A stretch of DNA of 64,000 nucleotides from Tenacibaculum sp. AHE14PA (GCF_019278465.1 NZ_CP058983.1:2045501-2109500), one strand, 5' to 3'; counted from the stretch's first letter, positions 9,846 to 19,512 are shown. Notes: generated by a model not told the origin, from the sequence alone. Made by a program: numbers and translations.

Positions 9846-9877
9846 CAAATGTAAGTTGTTAAAACTTATTTACAAAA
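9846..9877 (-). promoter_or_regulatory. Complete Bacteroidetes promoter for the OmpA gene
   Basis: On the minus strand a TTTTG (complement of 9873-9877) is followed after 19 bases by TACATTTG (complement of 9846-9853), matching the TTG/TAnnTTTG consensus. It lies 40 bases ahead of the ATG. Confidence 0.75.
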
Positions 9878-9925
9878 GCAAATCTACAAAAACTTACAAT
9901 AAGTGCAAGATTTCGTTTAAGATAT

Positions 9926-11119
9926 TTAAATCACTCCCAGCTCTTTCCCTACTTTTATAAAAGCTTTTATAGCTTTATCTAGGTGTTCTTTTTCATGTGC
10001 TGCGGACAATTGCACGCGTATTCTTGCTTTTTCCTTCGGCACAACCGGAAAGAAAAAACCTATCACATAAATACCCTCTTCTAATAATTTATTTGCCATA
10101 TTCTGAGAAAGTTTTGCATCGTATAACATCACTGGAACAATTGCCGCGTCTGCTCCAACCAAATCAAAACCTGCTTTCTCCATTTCTGTTCTAAAGTAAT
10201 TGGTATTCCACTCTAACTTATCTCTTAAAGAAGTATCGTTTGATATTAGATCAAAAACTTTTAATGCACCTCCTACTAAAGATGGCGCTAATGAGTTTGA
10301 GAATAAATACGGACGTGAACGCTGACGTAATATTTCTATAATTTCTTTTTTTCCTGTTGTGTAACCTCCCATTGCACCACCAAGTGCTTTTCCTAAAGTA
10401 CCAGTTACAATATCAACACGATCCATTACATTTTTAAGTTCAACAGTACCACGACCTGTTTTACCGATAAAACCTGTAGCATGACATTCATCGACCATTA
10501 CCATTGCATCGTATTTATCGGCCAAATCACAAATTTCATCAAGCTTTGCTACAATTCCATCCATAGAGAAAACTCCGTCAGTAACAATAATCTTAAAGCG
10601 GTGTTCTTGTTTATTTGCTTCAATCAACTGTGCTTCTAAAGAACTCATATCATTATTATCATAACGGTAACGAGCTGCTTTACACAAACGAACTCCGTCT
10701 ATAATAGAGGCGTGGTTTAAACTATCTGAAATAATAGCATCTTCTTTTGTTAACAACGGTTCGAAAACTCCACCATTTGCATCAAAAGCAGCAGCATACA
10801 ATATAGTGTCTTCTGTTGTATAAAATTCTGCAATTTTTGCTTCAAGCTCCTTATGAATATCTTGTGTTCCACAAATAAAACGAACAGATGACATTCCGAA
10901 ACCATGCGTATCCATAGTGTCTTTTGCTGCTTGAATTACTTCTGGGTTATTTGACAATCCTAAATAATTATTTGCACAAAAATTAATTACTTCTTCCCCT
11001 GTGGCTATTTTTATAGCAGCATCTTGAGAAGATGTAATAATACGTTCTGATTTATACAATCCGGCGTCTTTAATCTCTTGAATTTCTTGTTGTAGTTGTT
11101 CTTTTATTTTTCCGTACAT
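9926..11119 (-). CDS. kbl: Glycine C-acetyltransferase (2-amino-3-ketobutyrate CoA ligase)
   Basis: A 397-residue PLP-dependent alpha-oxoamine synthase. It cleaves 2-amino-3-ketobutyrate with CoA to glycine and acetyl-CoA in threonine breakdown. The PLP-binding lysine is Lys244 in [14 protein letters not shown], the aspartate that binds the pyridine nitrogen is in [14 protein letters not shown], and [13 protein letters not shown] marks the N-terminal substrate region. Length and motif spacing match the E. coli enzyme. Threonine dehydrogenase is not adjacent. It has its own promoter, which overlaps the 3' end of the helicase gene upstream. Confidence 0.95.
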   Translation of the reverse strand: MYGKIKEQLQQEIQEIKDAGLYKSERIITSSQDAAIKIATGEEVINFCANNYLGLSNNPEVIQAAKDTMDTHGFGMSSVRFICGTQDIHKELEAKIAEFYTTEDTILYAAAFDANGGVFEPLLTKEDAIISDSLNHASIIDGVRLCKAARYRYDNNDMSSLEAQLIEANKQEHRFKIIVTDGVFSMDGIVAKLDEICDLADKYDAMVMVDECHATGFIGKTGRGTVELKNVMDRVDIVTGTLGKALGGAMGGYTTGKKEIIEILRQRSRPYLFSNSLAPSLVGGALKVFDLISNDTSLRDKLEWNTNYFRTEMEKAGFDLVGADAAIVPVMLYDAKLSQNMANKLLEEGIYVIGFFFPVVPKEKARIRVQLSAAHEKEHLDKAIKAFIKVGKELGVI

Positions 11120-11172
11120 AATTTATATTTTATTTACATCTACAATCGATGTGGTATTTATATTTAAAAGGT

Positions 11173-11204
11173 CAAAGTTAATTGTTAAACTTCTTCAACC
11201 AAAA
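11173..11204 (-). promoter_or_regulatory. Promoter for kbl overlapping the end of the helicase gene
   Basis: On the minus strand TTTTG (complement of 11200-11204) is followed after 19 bases by TAACTTTG (complement of 11173-11180), both consensus boxes. The -33 box lies within the last codons of the helicase gene. Confidence 0.65.
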
Positions 11205-14200
11205 TTTCTTCATTAATATATATAAGTAGTTTTTTATCAACCTTAAAATTCATCGATTTTAACACACGTTCGTATCGTAATAATTGCTGATGATAACTCT
11301 TGGATGGTTTTCCTGTTTTATAATCGATAATAGTTACTGCATTATTCGTATCAAGCACCAATCGATCGGGAATTAAAATCTGATTATCAACATCAACAAT
11401 TTCACGCTCATTATATATAGTTACTTCTTGTGAATAATAATGCTGCAATTCTGAATGATTTACTATTTTATTAATATCTGTTTTAATCGTTTTTGCTTGT
11501 TCTTTATCTATTACACCTTGTTGCTCGTATTGATTCACTATTTTTTCTACATCGCGCTGGGTTGTAATTTTCGCCATCATTTCGTGAATCAAGTTTCCAA
11601 ACTCAATTGCTTTTCCTTGCTCGGTATTCCACAGTTTTGAAGCACTTGCCAACATATGAATATTGTGCTCTTGCCAAGGCGTAGATATAAATTCTTCCTG
11701 AATCGCTGCTAAAGAAGTGATTTCTTTACGTTCACTTATTCTTGTTAAATTTCCAAAAGAGTATTCTAACTGATCATTATTCCATAGATTTTTTTCTTTT
11801 AGATAATTGATAAATATTCCTGAATAAAAATTAACATTCTCTTCTCCTTTAGCCGTAATTTTATATTCGGTAATTATATGCAACTGCTCTACAGAACGCG
11901 TTAAAGCAACATACAAAAGATTAAAATTATCTAATTCTAATTCTTCTCTTTGTTGATCGTATATTTCTAAACTTCGATCGTTTATAGCTTTTAAATCTTT
12001 ATTAAACGGCACTAATAATTCCTTAAAATTTTCAAAGTCGGCAGGTAAATCATCTAACCAAATTTTCGGATTTATTTGTCGATAAATTTCTAAATCGTAC
12101 GGAAAAATAACCACCGGAAATTCTAGTCCTTTCGATTTATGAATCGTCATAACCTGAACGGCGTTTCCACTTTCGGGAGCCACAATGCTTAAATTTGCTT
12201 TTTTATCTTCCCAAAAATCTAAAAACTCCTGAATACTCGTTCCTTTTCGTTGTTGCTCTAAAACCACATCTAAAAAGAATTGCACATAGGCATCTGAAGA
12301 ATTTATCAATTTAAAACTTCGGATGATTTCCTCTACTTTTTCATAAAACGGTAATTGATGAAAATGTGTCAACTCAAAAGACACTTGATAACTTAATAAC
12401 TCTTTAAAAATTGCATCATTCGGCTGATGAATCATTGCTGATATAAAAGCATGTTTTTCCGTTTTCAGCTCTAAATGATCGTGTAAGAAATACAAAACCT
12501 CTAACAATGCTTCTTTATCATTCGGATGCTGAATTACCTGTAAAACAGCAACAATAAAATTTACTTTCGAGCTATTTTGCAACAACAACGTTTCTGAAGA
12601 AATAATGTTAATTCCGTTTTCAGATAAATAATTTGCCACTGCAATTCCGTCTTTTTTCTTACGGACTAATACACAAATTTCATTTAAAGAAAAATCGGCT
12701 TCTAAACTTTTAATGGTTTCTAATATTTTCTTCGGATATTTTAAAGCCTCATCCTCTTTTTCTTCTTCCTTATCTAAAAAAGACAACGAAACGTATCCGC
12801 CTTTCTTTGCAGTTGTTAACTGCTTATTTCCTTCAATAAATAATTGTTTGTAATTTTCATTTTGAAGAAAATTTGACGTGTGCTGAAAAAATTGATTATT
12901 AAAATCAATTACCTCTGTATAACTTCTATAATTAGTCTCTAGTGTTTTTATTTCTTTCGGAACATGAAACGGATTCTCAACATCCGATCCTAAAGAAATA
13001 AACTGCTCTGCTTTACCGCCACGCCAGCGATAAATAGCTTGTTTACCATCACCTACCAACAATAAATTACTTTTTTCTTGTGCTAATGCATTGTCGATTA
13101 ACGGAATTATATTTTGCCATTGTAACACTGATGTATCTTGCATTTCATCAATAAAATAATGCATAAACCGTTGCCCAATTCTTTCATAGATAAACGGCGC
13201 TGGTTGATCTTTAATATTGTCAGAAATTAATTGATTAAACTCAGCATTTAATCGAATATTATTTTCTTCTTTTATATGTGTTAACTCTAAATTAATATGA
13301 TTTAAAACAGCTAACGGAATGATACTTTTTAATGCCAATTTGTTCATTAAAAATTGCTGATACAATTCCTCTGATTGACTGTATAAATTCAACAATTCAG
13401 GCAAAATGCTTTCAATGGCATTTTTTATATCGTCTGATTTTGACTTTGCATAAAAATTATTTTCTTCGATACGTTCGCGAAGCTTTGAATCTTCGAAAAA
13501 CTTTGCTTTCTCTGGATTTTGAGACAACGCCAAAAAATGATTCGGCAACATAGAGCGATAAAAATCTTTATGATTTATTTGTTCCGTTTCTATAATCGCT
13601 ATTCCCTGACTCCCAATTTCTATAAATCGCTTTTTTATCTCTTTTTGATATTTAGAAAGTTTAGTTTTTAAGTTGGTAAAATCAGCTAGCTTTTTATCCG
13701 CCAGCTTTCTAAAATGATTCGTATCGTCTTCATTTAATAAAATTCTAGAAAACTCATTAAGCTCCAACGAAATATCCCACGATTTATCATCATCTGCTTT
13801 ATCAAGTGAAAAATCAATTAATAATTTCGTTAAATCTTTATCAGTTCCAATTTTAGAAATCAATACATCAACAGCTTCATTTAATAAAGAAACAGCATCC
13901 ATTTCAACCTCAAAATTTAGCGACAATCCTAAATCGTACGCAAAACTTTTAATTATTTTATGGGTAAAACTATCAATCGTAGTAATTGAAAAAGCGGAGT
14001 AGTTTTGTAAAACAGCATCTAATATTTTTTTACTTCTACTTATAACAGTTTGTTTATCAATTTTAATTTCATTGATAATAATTTCAAACAAATCGTTTTC
14101 TTTTCCTTCAGAGAATTCTTGCAAATTTTCTAACACACGCTCTTTCATTTCACCAGCTGCTTTGTTGGTAAATGTAATCGCTAATATTTTCTGAAAAGTA

Positions 14201-14310
14201 AAAATATCATCAGAACTCAATAAAACTTTTAGATATTCTTTTACAAGTGTAAACGTTTTTCCGCTACCAGCAGAAGCATTGTACACCTCAAAATTAGAAG
14301 AATTTTGCAC
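11185..14310 (-). CDS. AddA-type UvrD-family helicase-nuclease
   Basis: A 1041-residue superfamily 1 helicase fused to a RecB-type nuclease. Walker A is ASAGSGKT at residues 12-19, Walker B/motif II is FIDEMQDTS, motif IV-VI segments include VMTIHKSKGLEFPVVIFP and LLYVALTRSVEQLHI. The C-terminal PD-(D/E)XK nuclease core is seen in AVTIIDYKTGKPSK. This is the AddA role in double-strand-break end resection before RecA loading. The partner AddB is not next to it in this window, although the two often lie together. Length is normal. There is no sign of damage. Confidence 0.9.
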   Translation of the reverse strand: MQNSSNFEVYNASAGSGKTFTLVKEYLKVLLSSDDIFTFQKILAITFTNKAAGEMKERVLENLQEFSEGKENDLFEIIINEIKIDKQTVISRSKKILDAVLQNYSAFSITTIDSFTHKIIKSFAYDLGLSLNFEVEMDAVSLLNEAVDVLISKIGTDKDLTKLLIDFSLDKADDDKSWDISLELNEFSRILLNEDDTNHFRKLADKKLADFTNLKTKLSKYQKEIKKRFIEIGSQGIAIIETEQINHKDFYRSMLPNHFLALSQNPEKAKFFEDSKLRERIEENNFYAKSKSDDIKNAIESILPELLNLYSQSEELYQQFLMNKLALKSIIPLAVLNHINLELTHIKEENNIRLNAEFNQLISDNIKDQPAPFIYERIGQRFMHYFIDEMQDTSVLQWQNIIPLIDNALAQEKSNLLLVGDGKQAIYRWRGGKAEQFISLGSDVENPFHVPKEIKTLETNYRSYTEVIDFNNQFFQHTSNFLQNENYKQLFIEGNKQLTTAKKGGYVSLSFLDKEEEKEDEALKYPKKILETIKSLEADFSLNEICVLVRKKKDGIAVANYLSENGINIISSETLLLQNSSKVNFIVAVLQVIQHPNDKEALLEVLYFLHDHLELKTEKHAFISAMIHQPNDAIFKELLSYQVSFELTHFHQLPFYEKVEEIIRSFKLINSSDAYVQFFLDVVLEQQRKGTSIQEFLDFWEDKKANLSIVAPESGNAVQVMTIHKSKGLEFPVVIFPYDLEIYRQINPKIWLDDLPADFENFKELLVPFNKDLKAINDRSLEIYDQQREELELDNFNLLYVALTRSVEQLHIITEYKITAKGEENVNFYSGIFINYLKEKNLWNNDQLEYSFGNLTRISERKEITSLAAIQEEFISTPWQEHNIHMLASASKLWNTEQGKAIEFGNLIHEMMAKITTQRDVEKIVNQYEQQGVIDKEQAKTIKTDINKIVNHSELQHYYSQEVTIYNEREIVDVDNQILIPDRLVLDTNNAVTIIDYKTGKPSKSYHQQLLRYERVLKSMNFKVDKKLLIYINEEILVEEV

Positions 14311-14379
14311 AGGTTATTTTTTTATGCAAAGTAACCTATTTAAAGAAAAAAAGAAAGAAGAGAACAGAAATATTGTTAC

Positions 14380-15540
14380 TTACCCTCTAAATAAAAAGAA
14401 ATCTTTTTTCATTGATTCGATCTTAGAATCGTCGTTTGTTATAATATAATCTATTGCCTTTTCGGTAAAAGCCCTCCCTTTTTTGGTAAGTGATATAATT
14501 TGATTTTCTATAACAATCATATTATTTTTTCTAGCTAAATCTACTACGGATTTTGCTTTTATTTTATGCCAATTTATATGCTCATTTAAATGATTAATAT
14601 GTCTTTCTCTTTTTTCAGTATGATTATTTAAGTGCAACAAAAAAGTAAGCAATTGCACTTCTTTTTGTTGTTGCCTGTTTCTGTAAATTACTGAAATCAA
14701 CCCTCTTTTGGGAGCCAATAAATACACAAAGAAGAAAACTAAACCAAGCATGCTAATCATAGATCCAGATATTGAAGCATCTAGCCAATGCGCTACCCAA
14801 TAACCCGAAATAGCCGAAAACACGCCAAATAACCCTGAAAAAACTAACATTTTCTTTAAATCATTCGTTAATAAATAAGCGGTTGCCGCTGGCGCAATCA
14901 TTAAAGCTACAACTAATATTGCTCCGACTGCATCAAAAGCTCCGACGGTTGTTATAGATGCCACGCTCATTAACCCGTAGTGAATTACAATTGGCGAAAA
15001 GCCCAAGGCAGTTGCTAAACCAGCATCGAACGTGCTTATTTTTAGCTCTTTAAAAAAAGCGATTAAAAGGCCTAAGGTAATTACCAATATTGTTCCTATG
15101 ATCCATAATGATTTAGGTCCGATATCTGTTCCGTTAATTATTAATCTATCAAACGGTGCGAAAGCCAATTCACCCAATAAAACAGCGTCTACATCTAAAT
15201 GAACATCGTTTGCGTTTTTGGCTATTAAAAGTACACCAATACTAAACAATGCCGGAAAAACTAAACCAATTGCCGTATCTTCTTTTACCAATTTTGTTTT
15301 CTGAATATACTCAACCAATACCACGGTTAAAATTCCTGATAAGGCTCCCATTAAAATCAATAAAGGAGAATTTAAATCGTGTGTAATAAAAAAACCGATT
15401 ACCAAACCAGGTAAAATCGAGTGACTAATAGCATCGCTAATTAAGGCCATTTTCCGTAATACCAAAAACACACCAGGTATTGCACAAGCTACTGCTACTA
15501 AACTTGCTATTAATTGTATTTCTATCTGAGCACTACTCAT
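14380..15540 (-). CDS. Metal ABC transporter permease with C-terminal winged-helix-like tail (second permease)
   Basis: A 386-residue ABC-3 family permease (ZnuB/MntB/TroC-D type) with eight or nine membrane helices, including ALISDAISHSILPGLVIGFF and the conserved AFDAVGAILVVALMIAPAA. After the last helix (near residue 280) about 100 cytosolic residues follow (QLLTFLLHLNNHTEKRERH onward, ending with ISLTKKGRAFTEKAIDYI). These resemble the winged-helix part of DtxR-type regulators. Its start overlaps the end of the first permease by eight bases. It is the last gene of a manganese/iron/zinc-type uptake operon. The metal is not certain. Confidence 0.88.
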   Translation of the reverse strand: MSSAQIEIQLIASLVAVACAIPGVFLVLRKMALISDAISHSILPGLVIGFFITHDLNSPLLILMGALSGILTVVLVEYIQKTKLVKEDTAIGLVFPALFSIGVLLIAKNANDVHLDVDAVLLGELAFAPFDRLIINGTDIGPKSLWIIGTILVITLGLLIAFFKELKISTFDAGLATALGFSPIVIHYGLMSVASITTVGAFDAVGAILVVALMIAPAATAYLLTNDLKKMLVFSGLFGVFSAISGYWVAHWLDASISGSMISMLGLVFFFVYLLAPKRGLISVIYRNRQQQKEVQLLTFLLHLNNHTEKRERHINHLNEHINWHKIKAKSVVDLARKNNMIVIENQIISLTKKGRAFTEKAIDYIITNDDSKIESMKKDFFLFRG

Positions 15541-16564
15541 TTTCTACATGTTGATTATACAAATTACCTGCAAACTGGTATCCTTCCTCCGTCATCGACC
15601 ACATTTTACCTTGCACTTTTATATATTTTTTTTCTTCTAATTCTTTTAAAGTACCTCTGGTATACCCTTGAAAGTTGTTTAATATTTTCACCGCATGCGG
15701 ATGCGATTTATCTTCGTGTGTTTTTACCAAATCAAACATAAAAGACAGGGTTTTATGTAATTGTAAATCTCTTCTATTTTTTAAAAAACGAATTTGACGA
15801 AAAAGCAATCCTCTTGAAGGTGAAAATATAAATGAAAACACTACAAATACTGCGGCAACTAACACAATTACAGGTCCTGTAGATAAATTAGATTCACTTG
15901 CACTAATTCCTGTACCAATAACTCCAGCAAGCAAACCAAAAACAGCTGCTAAAACCACCATCGTGCTTAAACTATTTGTCCATTGACGCGCTGCTGCTGC
16001 TGGCGCCAACAACATAGCACTCATTAAAACAACACCTACTGTTTGCAATCCTAAAACAATTGCTAATACGATGAAACAGGTTATTAAAGCATCAATAAAT
16101 TTTATATTAAAACCTAAGGTTTTTGCATAATCTGCATCAAATAATAAGAGTTTAAATTCTTTCCAAAAAAGTAATAATACCACTAAACAAATAGCCGTTA
16201 CTATAGCCATAAACCAAACATCTTTAATTAACAATGTTGCTGCCTGACCAAATAGAAATTTATCTAAACCTGATTGATTTGCGTTTGGTAATTTCTGAAT
16301 AAAAGTTAAAAGTAACATTCCGAATCCGAAGAAAACAGAAAGAATAAGACCTAAAGCAGTATCTGTTTTTAAGTGTGTGTTTTTTACAATTCCGCGTATC
16401 CAAAAAGCTCCTATTAATCCACTTATCAAAGCTCCTAGTAACAAAATATTAGTATCTTTTGTGCCTGTAATTAAAAATGCAATGGCAATACCAGGTAATG
16501 ATGCGTGTGAAATTGCATCGCCCAATAAACTTTGTTTTCTTAACACTGCAAAACTACCTAGCAT
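15533..16564 (-). CDS. Metal ABC transporter permease (first permease); true 5' end displaced
   Basis: At least 343 residues of an ABC-3 permease. The internal ATG at 16564 lies inside what should be the first membrane helix: the frame stays open to 16669 and encodes YFRLVFTDYTLRTITIGTAI followed by LGAIC directly before this Met, exactly the expected N terminus. That extension contains no ATG, GTG or TTG. The stop of the upstream S23 gene is in the same frame, three bases further on. The likely cause is insertion of the S23 element at the start codon. The C-terminal 75 residues form a winged-helix-like tail (YTRGTLKELEEKKYIKVQGK). Confidence 0.85.
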   Translation of the reverse strand: MLGSFAVLRKQSLLGDAISHASLPGIAIAFLITGTKDTNILLLGALISGLIGAFWIRGIVKNTHLKTDTALGLILSVFFGFGMLLLTFIQKLPNANQSGLDKFLFGQAATLLIKDVWFMAIVTAICLVVLLLFWKEFKLLLFDADYAKTLGFNIKFIDALITCFIVLAIVLGLQTVGVVLMSAMLLAPAAAARQWTNSLSTMVVLAAVFGLLAGVIGTGISASESNLSTGPVIVLVAAVFVVFSFIFSPSRGLLFRQIRFLKNRRDLQLHKTLSFMFDLVKTHEDKSHPHAVKILNNFQGYTRGTLKELEEKKYIKVQGKMWSMTEEGYQFAGNLYNQHVENE

Positions 16565-16669
16565 ACCACAAATAGCGCCTAAAATTGCAGTACCAATAGT
16601 AATTGTTCGAAGTGTATAATCTGTAAAAACGAGTCTAAAATATTCAGAAAAGTCGATAGTAGTTAGTTT

Positions 16670-17047
16670 TTAGAGGTTAGTATTTTTGTTACGCAAATAT
16701 TTTTGTAGACCTATAATCATCTTTGAAAGTTCTACTAATTTTTCACGAATTTCATTTTCAGATTCTTCAGAAATAAAATTTTGTCGTTTTGCAATAGAAA
16801 CACAAACAACACATTCATTTGTAGAACCTAATGCTATTTGCAAAAATCTATTAAACTGTTTGTCTGTATCTGCTGAACCTTCAGCAATATTTAATACAAT
16901 AGAAACAGCTGCTCTATTAAATTGAGATTTCAACCCATAACGTTCTGTATCTGGAAAATTATTTGATGTTTCATAAGAAAAATCGACAAATTCAAGTGCT
17001 TTTTGATACACTTTCAAATCTTCAAACTTGAATTTTATTTCTCTCAT
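16670..17047 (-). CDS. Four-helix bundle protein (S23/23S rRNA intervening-sequence family)
   Basis: A 125-residue protein of the four-helix bundle family first seen inside 23S rRNA intervening sequences. Typical segments are FEDLKVYQKALEFVDFSYE, ERYGLKSQFNRAAVSIVLNI followed by AEGS, and FLQIALGSTNECVVCVSIA. It has no link in function to metal transport, yet it sits between the ATPase and permease genes of one operon. A 10-bp inverted repeat flanks it (16671-16680 and 17065-17074), and its stop codon lies within the left copy. These signs suggest a small mobile unit. The biochemical activity of the family is unclear; nucleic-acid binding has been proposed. Confidence 0.9.
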   Translation of the reverse strand: MREIKFKFEDLKVYQKALEFVDFSYETSNNFPDTERYGLKSQFNRAAVSIVLNIAEGSADTDKQFNRFLQIALGSTNECVVCVSIAKRQNFISEESENEIREKLVELSKMIIGLQKYLRNKNTNL

Positions 17048-17074
17048 TTTTATTGATTTTTTTTCTAACCTCTA
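16671..17074. mobile_element. Candidate S23/IVS-type mobile unit bounded by inverted repeats
   Basis: TAGAGGTTAG at 16671-16680 is the exact complement of CTAACCTCTA at 17065-17074, with the four-helix bundle gene as the only content. The unit is 404 bp. Joining 16670 directly to 17075 would place a GTG (complement of 17077-17079) in frame ahead of the permease N terminus, 15 bases after the ATPase stop. This is an inference from the sequence alone; no target duplication was found. Confidence 0.55.
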
Positions 17075-17094
17075 TTCACTAAAATCCAAAAAAC

Positions 17095-17832
17095 TTATTG
17101 CTGTACACTTACTTTATAGTTAATTCCGTAAGTTTTCGTTAGATTATCATCGTTAAAAATTTCTTTTACAGGACCTGTTGCAATCTTCTTTACATTTAAA
17201 AAAGTTACCCAATCGAAATATTCAGGAACGGTTTGCAAATCGTGATGCACTACAACCACTGTTTTTCCTGCTTTTCGTAATTCTTTTAAAATATTGATAA
17301 TGGTGATTTCTGTAGTTGCATCTACTCCCTGAAAAGGTTCATCCATAAAATAGATGGATGCGTCTTGTGCCAATGCTCTGGCTAAAAAAACACGTTGTTG
17401 TTGACCTCCTGAAAGCTGAGAGATTTGCCTGCTTTTAAAAGCTAACATCCCCACTTTTTCAAGTGCTTCTAATGCTGTTTTTTTTTGTGATTTCCCTGGG
17501 CGTTTTATCCAACCTAAACTTCCATAGGTTCCCATCATAACAACATCTAAAGCTGTGGTAGGGAAATCCCAATCTACACTTCCTTTTTGCGGAACATAAG
17601 CAACTAATTTTCGTTGTTTATCATATGGTTTCCCATAAATAGAAACACTTCCTGCAATGGGATTTATAATTCCTAAAATAGATTTTATTAAGGTAGATTT
17701 TCCTGCGCCATTTGGCCCAACAATCGCCATTAAAACTCCTTCAGGAATGGCTAAATCAATATCCCAAAGTACTGGCTTGTAATTATAAGCAACTGTTAAA
17801 TCATCTACCGTTACTGCGTATTTTGTTTCCAT
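17095..17832 (-). CDS. Metal ABC transporter ATP-binding protein (MntB/ZnuC-like)
   Basis: A 245-residue ABC ATPase. Walker A is GPNGAGKST, the Q-loop lies in [15 protein letters not shown], the signature is [15 protein letters not shown], and Walker B is [14 protein letters not shown], with the H-loop VVVHHDL. It powers import of a divalent metal together with the two permeases. Its ATG is separated from the binding-protein gene by one base. Downstream the operon is interrupted by the S23 unit before the first permease. Family assignment is firm; manganese is favoured by the adjacent DtxR/MntR-type regulator, but iron or zinc is possible. Confidence 0.93.
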   Translation of the reverse strand: METKYAVTVDDLTVAYNYKPVLWDIDLAIPEGVLMAIVGPNGAGKSTLIKSILGIINPIAGSVSIYGKPYDKQRKLVAYVPQKGSVDWDFPTTALDVVMMGTYGSLGWIKRPGKSQKKTALEALEKVGMLAFKSRQISQLSGGQQQRVFLARALAQDASIYFMDEPFQGVDATTEITIINILKELRKAGKTVVVVHHDLQTVPEYFDWVTFLNVKKIATGPVKEIFNDDNLTKTYGINYKVSVQQ

Positions 17833-17833
17833 A

Positions 17834-18745
17834 TTATTTTAATGCGTTAACAATCGTATTCACGTTTGCTTTATACATACCTATATAAGTTCCTTCTTTT
17901 GTTCCTGCATTTCCTAATGCATCAGAATATAATGTTCCGCCAATTACAACATCTTGTCCTTTAGATTTTACAGCTTCCTGTAAAGCTTCAATAGTTCGTT
18001 TTGGAACAGAACTTTCTACAAAAATTGCTTTTACATTATTTGCTATGATAAATTTTGCTAACTTCTGAACATCCTGAACACCAGCTTCTGTTGCTGTTGA
18101 TAATCCTTGTAAGCCTACAACATTAAATTGATGCTGATTTCCAAAATAATTAAAAGCATCGTGTGCAGTTACCAAAATTCTTTTTTCTATTGGCAATTCG
18201 TTTATTTTGCTTTCAACCTCTTTGCTTAGAGCTACTAGTTTCTCTAAATATTCTTTCGCGTTTTGCTGATAAAAAGCAGCGTTTTTGGCATCAATTGCTG
18301 CTAATTTTTCTGTTACATACGATGTTATCTTCCTCCAGTTATTAAGATCAAACCAAATATGAGGATCGTAATTTGAAGCGAATAACGCTGAGCTTATCAA
18401 GTTCTTCTTATTAATTACATCAGAAACAACAACCGTTTTTTTATTTTGATGTTGCATTTTCTCAAAAACCTCTTCTAATTTCCCTTCTAAATGTAATCCG
18501 TTATAAATAACAACATCAGCATTAAATAATTTTGAAACATCACCTTCACTAGCTTTATACAAATGCGGATCTACTCCTGCACCCATTAAACCTTTAACCT
18601 CTAATTTATCGCCTCCAATATTCTTTACTAAATCGGTAATCATCGTAGTGGTTGTAACTACTTTTAATTTACCGTTTTCGTTTTTTGCTTTTTTACCACA
18701 ACTTACTGCTAATAAGATTACAAATAATAATGCTATTCTTTTCAT
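17834..18745 (-). CDS. Metal-binding ABC transporter lipoprotein (ZnuA/MntA/TroA family)
   Basis: A 303-residue cluster 9 (A-I) solute-binding protein. The lipobox LLAVSCGKK places it as a lipoprotein on the periplasmic face of the inner membrane. Metal ligands of the family are visible: the histidine in [13 protein letters not shown], the one in [13 protein letters not shown], a later one in [15 protein letters not shown], and an acidic residue near the C terminus. There is no long His-rich loop of the sort common in zinc-specific ZnuA, which favours manganese or iron. It is the second gene of the operon, one base after the regulator. Confidence 0.92.
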   Translation of the reverse strand: MKRIALLFVILLAVSCGKKAKNENGKLKVVTTTTMITDLVKNIGGDKLEVKGLMGAGVDPHLYKASEGDVSKLFNADVVIYNGLHLEGKLEEVFEKMQHQNKKTVVVSDVINKKNLISSALFASNYDPHIWFDLNNWRKITSYVTEKLAAIDAKNAAFYQQNAKEYLEKLVALSKEVESKINELPIEKRILVTAHDAFNYFGNQHQFNVVGLQGLSTATEAGVQDVQKLAKFIIANNVKAIFVESSVPKRTIEALQEAVKSKGQDVVIGGTLYSDALGNAGTKEGTYIGMYKANVNTIVNALK

Positions 18746-18746
18746 C

Positions 18747-19403
18747 TTAATTTTTTTGTATATAAATATTGTTTGCTACTTTATTTGAAATCGTCATTTC
18801 TTTCTCGTTGATTTTCACTAAAAAAGAGTCATCAAAAGGTTCTTTATCTAACACTTGTATATTGAGTCCTAATCCGATTTCTTGCTTGTCTAAAAAACGC
18901 AAAAACTCAGAAGAAGTATCATTTACACCTACACAAACTCCTTTTTCGTTTTTTTGCAATGTAGCTAACAAGCTTTTTTTTATTTGAGGTAAATTCCCAT
19001 CCTTATCAGGAATTGGATCTCCATGTGGATCTCTTTTAGGATGTCCTAAAAAGGCATCTAACTCGTCTATTAGTTTTGGCGATTTTATATGCTCTAATTG
19101 CTCTGCTACTTCATGCACTTCATCCCAAGAAAAATTAAGTTTTTCTACCAAAAAAACCTCCCACAATCGATGTTTACGAATAATGCTAGCCGCAGTTTTT
19201 TTTCCGAGCTCGGTTAACGTAACACCTTGATACTTTTTATAAACAACCACTTCTTTATCAGATAGCTTTTTAATCATATCTGTTACCGAAGAAGCTTTTG
19301 TTTTTAACCGCTTAGCAATAGCATTTGTGCTAATTCCTTTATCAGATATTGCTGCTAGGTGATAAATGGTTTTTATATAATTTTCTTCTGACTGACTAAA
19401 CAT
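18747..19403 (-). CDS. Metal-dependent DtxR/MntR-family transcriptional regulator
   Basis: A 218-residue protein with three parts: an N-terminal winged helix (SEENYIKTIYHLAAISDKGI, SVTDMIKKLSDKEVVVY), a metal-binding dimerisation domain (HRLWEVFLVEKL, WDEVHEVAEQLEHI, LIDELDAFLGHPKRDPHGDP), and a C-terminal FeoA/SH3-like domain. Family members bind DNA when loaded with Mn2+ or Fe2+. It leads the ABC transporter operon. A 14-bp perfect inverted repeat lies just upstream, at promoters for both this operon and the divergent TonB receptor, so it probably controls both and itself. Confidence 0.93.
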   Translation of the reverse strand: MFSQSEENYIKTIYHLAAISDKGISTNAIAKRLKTKASSVTDMIKKLSDKEVVVYKKYQGVTLTELGKKTAASIIRKHRLWEVFLVEKLNFSWDEVHEVAEQLEHIKSPKLIDELDAFLGHPKRDPHGDPIPDKDGNLPQIKKSLLATLQKNEKGVCVGVNDTSSEFLRFLDKQEIGLGLNIQVLDKEPFDDSFLVKINEKEMTISNKVANNIYIQKN

Positions 19404-19421
19404 TGTATTTTTTTGACTTTA

Positions 19422-19429
19422 CAAATATA
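19422..19429 (-). promoter_or_regulatory. -7 box for the regulator-ABC operon
   Basis: The complement of CAAATATA is TATATTTG, matching TAnnTTTG, 18 bases ahead of the regulator ATG. The palindrome at 19447-19480 covers the place expected for its -33 contacts. Confidence 0.6.
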
Positions 19430-19446
19430 TAAATTTTCATTTATAT

Positions 19447-19480
19447 AAAATAATTTTTAGTCTTATCTAAAAATTATTTT
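19447..19480. promoter_or_regulatory. Candidate DtxR/MntR operator (14-bp perfect inverted repeat)
   Basis: AAAATAATTTTTAG (19447-19460) is the exact complement of CTAAAAATTATTTT (19467-19480), with the spacer TCTTAT. It lies between divergent promoters: its right arm touches the TonB receptor -7 box, and its left arm is 17 bases from the -7 box of the regulator operon. Binding here would block both directions. Confidence 0.7.
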
Positions 19481-19487
19481 ACCTTTG
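19480..19487 (+). promoter_or_regulatory. -7 box for the TonB receptor at 19513
   Basis: TACCTTTG matches TAnnTTTG and ends 25 bases before the ATG. Its first base is the last base of the palindromic operator. Confidence 0.65.
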
Positions 19488-19512
19488 TAGAAAAATAATA
19501 AATAAAGTACCC

